Assembly: GCA_947652605.1 (NCBI GenBank)
Contig: OX393576.1
Span: forward strand, 63,464,966 to 63,528,965
Length of the DNA stretch: 64,000 nucleotides
Reading direction: 5' to 3'
Source of the DNA: Elmis aenea
Taxonomy: Eukaryota > Arthropoda > Insecta > Coleoptera > Elmidae
The position numbers were made by a program, and so were the translations under genes. The notes under the pieces were generated by a model that had not been told where the DNA came from, made no database searches, and worked only from the letters and a program-made list of their open reading frames with translations. Shown in pieces: positions 58,381 through 64,000 of this stretch (positions are counted from its first letter, which is position 1; every line of letters begins with the position of its first letter).

Positions 58381-58975
58381 CTAACCTTTTTCTAAAAATG
58401 TCATACACAAACTTGTATACTCTAAACGAAAGCGGGCATTCACTTATTGTTAGTTTATTATGAACAAGCCTTAAGTCAAGCATGACATTAGCCAACTAAG
58501 TTTCGTTAAAAAAAATATTTGAGGTGTATAAACAGAGTTTGTCGATGCATCTTTAGCGCTAATTTTCTCGAAAACGGCTACGTTTACAGCAAAAAACAAA
58601 GAGGGACGAATTTTTTCCTCTTAAGTCGTACTTTCTTATGGACGAATGACATTTTCAATTTTATTCCAGAGAAAAAAATTCTGAAGATGGTAAGCGGATG
58701 ACCTGACTATAAATCATACTTCCAATTACGTGTTTTCTTTCTAATTATCCCACAAAGTCAATGGGAAACACCCAAACATTTCGGCCAAGTTTGATAGCTC
58801 TAGCTTAAACGGCTAGGACGTAATCGATTTTTTGAATTTTTTTTCTTGCAACTTTGGAGGTCTCTAACTTTGAAAGGAAGCATTTTTGGATAACAAAATA
58901 TTTGACAAATGGTCATCATTTTCACTCAGGAATATGCACCTACTTTTTTGCCGTGTATAATGGGGACACCCTGTA

Positions 58976-60530
58976 TTTGGTTGTTACAGCTTGCTCAGAA
59001 ATTATTCATTGTAGAAATGACGAATTTAAAAATTGTTACTTATTTTTAAAAACAATAAAGTGAAGAAAATAAAAAACACGTTCCTTATTTTTCAATGAGC
59101 AAACTTTCTATGCACGCACTCTGTTTTACACTGTCGTGCGTTATCTCAAATAAACATGCTATTATCAGTATTACTCCTTCATTATTTAGAAAGTACAAAG
59201 ACAGGTCAAAATTGATACCGGTTTCATGATAGAAAAATTACTAACGGTGCATAAAGTACGCTGCGTACTTATCTTAGCAATAACGTAACTGTCCAAAGTA
59301 AATTGAAATACTTACGGCATTCATCTTCTTCTCCTACCGATAACTGGAACATCATTGAATAAAAAATTCACAGTGTATTGCGGCCTTTTCAATTACATCA
59401 CCATAAAAAGGTGAAGGTAAATGGTAATTGCGTTAACTGACGCGTTTGCATTTAAAATGGAGTGTTAAAAACAGTATACAGTATGAAACACTTGTAAAAT
59501 TTTATGAAAAGTACATGTACAATTCGAAGAATATAACGGCGTAACTAGAAATTTAGGGCCCATGGAAAAAATCAATGACCAGCCATCTCCCTTAATTTTA
59601 ATCATTTTTTTGACATTTGGTTGATCATTTGGAGCCAAACCAGGAATAAAGACATTTATTTTCAATTTTTTAAGTTCTGTGTTAAATAATTTTAACTTCA
59701 AATCTAGTGCAAAACCAAATCCCAATAATAATATTAATAAAGTTGCGTCCAGTACATTTATAACTTACCTTTTCTGGTTTTTGCATTTGCAAAATTATTA
59801 ATGTAATCTATTTAATTTATTTAAGAAGCTAGTTAATGTTCAAAAGCTAATATTAAAAGATCTGGCAATCTGCTTTGGATTTTTTTAAATAATATTTTAT
59901 TATTTTAAGTTCATTGAATAACCATTCAACACCAGACTCTGCCAAAAGAAACGTAAAATGTATTACACCTTTTAAAAATATATTTAGTAGACACTTTACA
60001 GTTTAATTCCTAATTATCGGAATACACTTATCTGGATATTAACCTTTTTGAAATAAAATGTATTCTGTAGGGTCCTACGTACATTTTTTGAAAATGATAA
60101 GAAATAAGAACAAAATTGTTAAATCATCAATGTATTTTTAGTACGGATAAACGAACCACCATTTTTAATATAGTCTAAGCTTGCAACGTGTTTAACATCT
60201 GGCTTTTTACAACATTAAGTGATGGCATAATAATAATTGGCGATTAACTGCAACATTCTCATTATTTCGTTTTAAATCAGCGAATATATCATTAGCTGTA
60301 TTTTTATTTAGTACAGTTACCATAACAGAGTTAGACGTTTGTGAGCATTTTTAATAAGAGATCGGCATTTCAAAGATTGATAAAAACGCCTATTACTAAA
60401 AGACATTCAAATTTTGTTATAGGCATGTGACATATAATTTCAAATAATAGTTTTTTATGCCTAGCGTAATGTAGTGGATTTTTGAATGTTATTAACACTA
60501 TTAATAGTACTTTGTTGAGCCGTATAATCC
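58976..60530. other. No gene seen; one possible hAT remnant
   Basis: AT-rich intergenic DNA. A phrase GGCGTAACTAGAAATTTAGG near 59537 is reminiscent of CAGTGGCGTAG-family subterminal sequence, but no terminus or target duplication is visible. The 86-residue ORF at 59465-59725 has no recognisable domain. Confidence 0.4.
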
Positions 60531-60532
60531 TT

Positions 60533-60736
60533 AGGCCTAGCACACACAGAGCGTTTTCTGTCGCGCGACTTGAGTCGCTCGTTTGTCAAGTACTAGCAAT
60601 TGCATGTACGCGTACACACATAGTCGCGCGACTTTGGTCGTCGTATGTGTGTACGCGTACATGCAATAATTGCTAGTACTTCACAAACGCGCGACTCGAG
60701 TCGCGCGACAGAAAACGCTCTGTGTGTGCTAGGCCT
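60533..60736. mobile_element. Near-perfect palindrome of about 200 bp; MITE-like foldback
   Basis: AGGCCTAGCACACACAGAGC at 60533 is mirrored by GCTCTGTGTGTGCTAGGCCT ending at 60736. The arms run nearly to the centre at about 60634: TGTACGCGTACACACA and TGTGTGTACGCGTACA lie either side, and TCGCGCGACT occurs in both arms and at the centre. It is much richer in G+C than its surroundings. The flanking triplets TTA (left) and TTG (right) could be a worn 3-bp duplication as made by PIF/Harbinger elements, if the element proper starts at GGCC. Confidence 0.85.
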
Positions 60737-60769
60737 TGATTATGGCTAACACCGAGGCGTTTTTTAAAT

Positions 60770-61300
60770 CCATTTATTGAGGTGGATCGGTCCTCCCTCT
60801 CTGATTTTTCAAAGATTGTTGTTGGTGCTGGCTGCCTCCGTTATTTTCTTCCATTCTTTCCTATCTTTGCATTTTCCAGTCATTTATTCTCAGTGCCTTT
60901 GCATCTTCCTCCAGGGCGTCTCTTTATCTTTTCCTCAGTCTTCCCTTGTTCCTGGGCCAAATAGGGATCCATTGTGTTATCCTTCTGATCATTGCGGTTG
61001 GTTTCCTTCTCATGATGTGTCCTGCCCATCGTAGTCGTTGTGTTTTAATGTGTCGAATGATATTTTCTCCTCCGATTTCCTCCTCCGATTTCCTCCTCCG
61101 ATTTCCTCCTCTATTTCTTTGTTCCTTCTCAGTCTTACTTCTCCATTTCTTGTTACGTTAGGTCCTAGTATTGCTCTCATTACTTTTCTCTCCACTATTT
61201 TTAAGTCTTTCTCTCCCTTCTTATTTATCGTTATTGTTTTCATAGCATATGTTATGACGGGTCTTATAAGGGTTTTGCATTTTTGTATTTTATTGTTTTA
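60770..61300 (-). pseudogene. Non-LTR retrotransposon 3' fragment
   Basis: The minus strand from about 61290 reads KCKTLIRPVITYAMKTITIN, then KGEKDLKIVERKVMRAILGP, NVTRNGEVRLRRNKEIEEEI, and then FDTLKHNDYDGQDTS. It continues in another frame to the 3' end near 60777. IRPV.TYA and ERK..R.ILGP mark the region after the reverse transcriptase palm in many insect non-LTR elements. A 13-bp unit (TCCGATTTCCTCC) is repeated three times at 61075-61110, enlarging the frame. The catalytic part is absent. Confidence 0.78.
61075..61112. repeat. 13-bp tandem repeat, three copies
   Basis: TCCGATTTCCTCC is repeated three times head to tail within the retrotransposon fragment. The period is not a multiple of three, so it shifts the frame in that pseudogene. 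Confidence 0.85.
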
Positions 61301-61434
61301 CTTAGTGTTTTTTTCTTTAGTAAGGTTTTGTTTTTGCCGTATGCCTGATTTCGTTTCAGAATTAATAGTACTTAAGGAAAGCATAATGCAACTGTATGAA
61401 ACATTATTTAAATTACATATGTGTTGATTGGATC

Positions 61435-62300
61435 TTTGAAACGACTTGTATTTATAACCGTTATTTTTATTGTTTATATCGGATTAGTATGAAATTTATC
61501 CCACCCAGTTATTAATAAATGCATGTAAGACAAAGCTGTAATTATAGTCTAGCATGCATCGCGATACCGATCAAATTAAATTTAAATAATAACTTCACAG
61601 GTTTTTTTCAGTAGGTAATGCAATTATAATCCAGACGTAAATTTATTAATTTTAGTGTTGTAATTGCGTTTATTATTAAAAATGTTAAAAACTCCTCCTG
61701 AATTAAGTATGCCTGTAGTAGCCTTAAACCCTATAAAACTTTTTCCTTTTTTAATATATCTTTTTATACGTATAATCATCATTATCCTGAAGCAGCAAAT
61801 AAAATCAAATTGTGCATGGTATGTGACGATTTATCAGGTAATCTCTAACGTTACCGAGTGCTTGAAATATTTTATTATTATATGAACCGAAAGGTTTATC
61901 GAGGCATCCATCGCATTATAACATGGTACGCATCCTGCTGTTCTTGTTAAGAGCTTGTCGTGAGCTGAATCAAAATCGTGAACGTACTGGCTGATAAAAA
62001 AAAGTTTAGATAATTGCTCTGACATCGATCAATATAACAATAATTTGAGATGATTGCTACAACCGAAAATCTTGTAGTCTGTTTGACTCAGAGTTTGGTT
62101 TTTGCGTGAGTAATTTAAATTAAAAGCATGTTTCTCCGATGAAAATTATAGGAGAAGAAATAATTTTAATCTACACCTGGGGACACAAAGTAAATAGTAC
62201 GGTGTTGATTTTAAACACAAAAAACACAAAATTTGAGGTCATGTAGGTTCATTTAAAATTGGGTTATTTTGTGTGAAGAAAAATTAGATGGTATCTGTCT
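61435..62300. other. No gene seen
   Basis: AT-rich intergenic DNA; small ORFs on both strands at 61664-62025 show no recognisable feature. Confidence 0.4.
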
Positions 62301-62304
62301 TAAA

Positions 62305-62704
62305 CCTCGTTCACATGGTGACACTTGCGTCGTGATGCCACGATGTCATGACGCCAGTGCCGTGACACTAGCGATGTCGTGACACTGACATCAACTGCCA
62401 ACTTTTGATATTCAAAATGCGGTATTTAACCTAAGCCTATCATACTTTTATATTTTGACAGCGCGTATTTGTCATAATAGACAAATAATATACATTTGTT
62501 TGTCATCGATTTCCAATTTATCATGTCCTCAATAGATGTTCTAACGTTCTTAGAGTTTTATTAACAATATCCTTGTTTATGGGACAAATCTATTCCCGAA
62601 TATAGCAACTTCAAAATAATTAGTTGCTCTACAACATTCGTTGCTGCAGTTACAAGAACGGTCATTTTTATTTTAATGTCGCGACACCCAAATATATCAT
62701 ATTA
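62305..62704. other. Possible MITE half interrupted by the mariner element
   Basis: CTCGTTCACATGGTGACACT near 62308 and phrases such as GCCGTGACACTAGCGATGTC are GC-richer and repetitive. On the far side of the mariner, TACGTGTGAACAGCCGATAC and CCGTGACATCG (63841-63870) echo them. This may be one older inverted-repeat element split by the mariner, but the ends cannot be paired with confidence. Confidence 0.3.
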
Positions 62705-63840
62705 CTAGGTAAGCGCCAAAATTCCCCGGTCTGACATAGATCTAGGTATCGCGAGCGCGTCAATTTTTTTTAACACATTGGTTTAAGTCATATTAGCCTT
62801 GGAAAAAACAAAAATAGATTTGATGTCAATAGGTTTTCTTATAACTGTTATTCGTTTATCACGATGTCAGAAGTCACGAAGTATCGAGCACTTATAAAAA
62901 TTTTTACTCGCGAAGGTCTTTCTCCTCAAAGCATCAAAGTTGACTGAATGGGGTGTACGGGGACAATTCCCCGTCTTATTCCGTGGTAAATATTGGTCAA
63001 AACGGTTTTGAATGGGGCAAGAATCCTTGGAATATGATGCAAGAACAGGAAGGACAAGGACTATGGAAGTGGTGACAGACGACAAGATTGCCTTTGTTGA
63101 GGAACTCTCTCAGCAGTTCAGCGCCAGTGTCGTCTTGAATGTGCTCGATGGTTTTTGGAGATCTGGAGAAAATCCGGTGGACGCGTTGAAGACAATTGTT
63201 ACAGGGGATGAAACCATGGTTCTCTACTATGATCCTTTGTCCAAAAGAGAATCGGTGGAATGGAGGCGAAAAGGAGAAGCACCGCCAAAAAAGTTCAGGG
63301 TCTGTCAGTCGACAAAAAATGTGATGGCTACGATCTTTTGGGATTACGAGGGCATTCTTCTCATAGATTTTAAAGAACGCAACACCACAGTCAACGGGGA
63401 ATATTATGTAGCACTCCTGCACAAATTACGACAAAATATTCGGAAGAAAAGACGTGGGAGACTGACTAGAGGCGTGCACGACAATGCCCCCGTGCACACT
63501 GCTGGAATTGCTCATGCCGCAATTCGTAATTGCGGTTTTGAACAAAACGATTACCCTCCGTATAGTCCAGATATGGCCCCCAGTAACTATTGCCTGTTTG
63601 AAAATTTGAAAAAGGACCTTCGCGGGCGCTATTTCAGTGACGACCAAGAGGTGAAGGCTGCAGTTTGGGTACATTTTGCAGACAAACTGAAGGCATATTT
63701 GTTTAGGGGTATCGAATTGTTGTTAAAACGATGTAATAAGTGCATTGATGGCAGGGGGGTTATACTGAAAAATAAAATTTAATTTTGAGCCCACGCAGTT
63801 TCTTTCATCGTCAGGTCGGGAAATTTTAGCGCTCACCTCG
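62705..63840 (+). mobile_element. Mariner element (1136 bp), both terminal repeats, TA target
   Basis: The left terminal repeat starts CTAGGTAAGCGCCAAAATTC at 62705 after TA (62703-62704). The right one, read inverted, starts CGAGGTGAGCGCTAAAATTT and ends at 63840 before TA (63841-63842). The repeats match over about 30 bp with several changes. It is shorter than a typical 1.3-kb mariner. The terminal repeat is nearly identical to that of the minus-strand remnant at 34660. Confidence 0.93.
62864..63782 (+). pseudogene. Mariner transposase, nearly complete but frame-broken and catalytic-mutant
   Basis: The frame starts MSEVTKYRALIKIFTREGLS at 62864, hits a stop near 62945, and shifts again around 63008. 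From 63012 a 256-residue open frame runs to 63782. It covers the linker (ESLEYDARTGR), the first catalytic aspartate in VTGDET, NVMATIFWDYEGILL, the second aspartate in VHDNAPVHTAG, and YSPDMAPSNYCLFENL. The third catalytic residue of the mariner D,D34D triad should be the Asp of APSDY; here it is Asn (APSNY). The copy is therefore inactive on two counts. The minus-remnant at 34.7 kb keeps SDY but has lost the first aspartate. Tc1/mariner enzymes cut and paste at TA. Confidence 0.9.
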
Positions 63841-63842
63841 TA

Positions 63843-64000
63843 CGTGTGAACAGCCGATACCGTGACATCGAATGCTTGAAAACCCCCTATAAATTCCTTA
63901 AGTTTTAGATAACAGAAAAATATTTAATTCAGTTTTGCAAAGATATTTTATCTGCATGTTTCGTCATTTGCAGTTTAGTGTTAGTCTTCTAGAAATTTTC
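63843..64000. other. No gene seen to the end of the window
   Basis: After the mariner, unassigned DNA; the first 30 bases may belong to the MITE described at 62305. Confidence 0.4.

Larger units (their letters stand above)
57162..58973. mobile_element. Large foldback element (1812 bp), arms about 500 bp, with a GC-rich core
   Basis: CAGGGTGTCCCCATTATACA at 57162 is inverted as TGTATAATGGGGACACCCTG to 58973, flanked by TA on both sides. The arms run inward for about 500 bp with very few differences: the 60-residue frame at 57434-57616 (minus) and 58519-58701 (plus) differs by one residue. They finish with AGTTGGCTAATGTCATGCTT and its inverse (57639 and 58472). The high identity of the arms suggests recent activity or gene conversion. 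The core is described separately. No transposase is present. Confidence 0.93.

Noticed and set aside
57851..58495. Overlapping ORFs of 76-136 residues on both strands of the GC-rich core
   Set aside because: Stop codons are rare because of base composition and the repeat; the frames overlap on both strands and contain no recognised domain.
57434..58701. Identical 60-residue ORFs in both arms of the foldback element
   Set aside because: They exist because the arms are inverted copies; no domain or start context supports a gene.
60777..61427. Plus-strand hydrophobic ORFs
   Set aside because: They are the complement of a minus-strand retrotransposon 3' fragment with a 13-bp repeat.

Overview
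This window looks like AT-rich nuclear DNA of an insect, most likely a beetle (the order is an inference from repeat style, not shown by any single gene). One host gene is recognisable: the plus-strand gap-junction gene shakB (innexin). It starts upstream of the window and ends at 31242. Its coding exons are small islands in very large introns. Two downstream exons (21936-22155 and 30704-31242) are shared. Upstream of them lie three alternative N-terminal modules. Module A is at 3211-3406 and needs a first exon outside the window. Module B is the unsplit exon at 7709-8065. Module C is a divergent two-exon module at 11098-11296 plus 13611-13774. All three end in phase 0 at the same Gln codon, so each can join the shared exons. 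Modules B and C give proteins of 371 and 373 residues.

Almost everything else recognisable is mobile-element debris. (1) Inverted-repeat elements whose ends read TA|CAGGGTG...CACCCTG|TA, in at least six families, four with several copies or ends here. (2) hAT-like elements with 8-bp target duplications that can still be read, two of them nested pairs: 24979-26205 with 25139-26187 inside, and 52428-54020 with 52496-52769 inside. Others are at 6608-6802, 8443-9599, 27597-28634 and 29003-30478. (3) Decayed mariner/Tc1-type transposase copies on the minus strand near 5.4-6.5 kb, 34.7-35.6 kb and 49.4-50.2 kb, and a better preserved plus-strand copy at 62705-63840. (4) 3' fragments of non-LTR retrotransposons at 1.9-2.5, 18.5-19.9, 44.6-45.4 and 60.8-61.3 kb.

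Region by region: 0-31 kb is the shakB locus with its element-filled introns. 31-64 kb is downstream intergenic DNA (or introns of genes not visible here), with no convincing host coding exon. Two oddities stand out. The 1.8-kb inverted-repeat element at 57162-58973 carries a strikingly GC-rich core with short hairpins and 100-bp tandem repeats. A near-perfect palindrome of about 200 bp lies at 60533-60736. No CRISPR array, rRNA or credible tRNA gene was seen. All statements come from reading the sequence; no alignment or database search was run.
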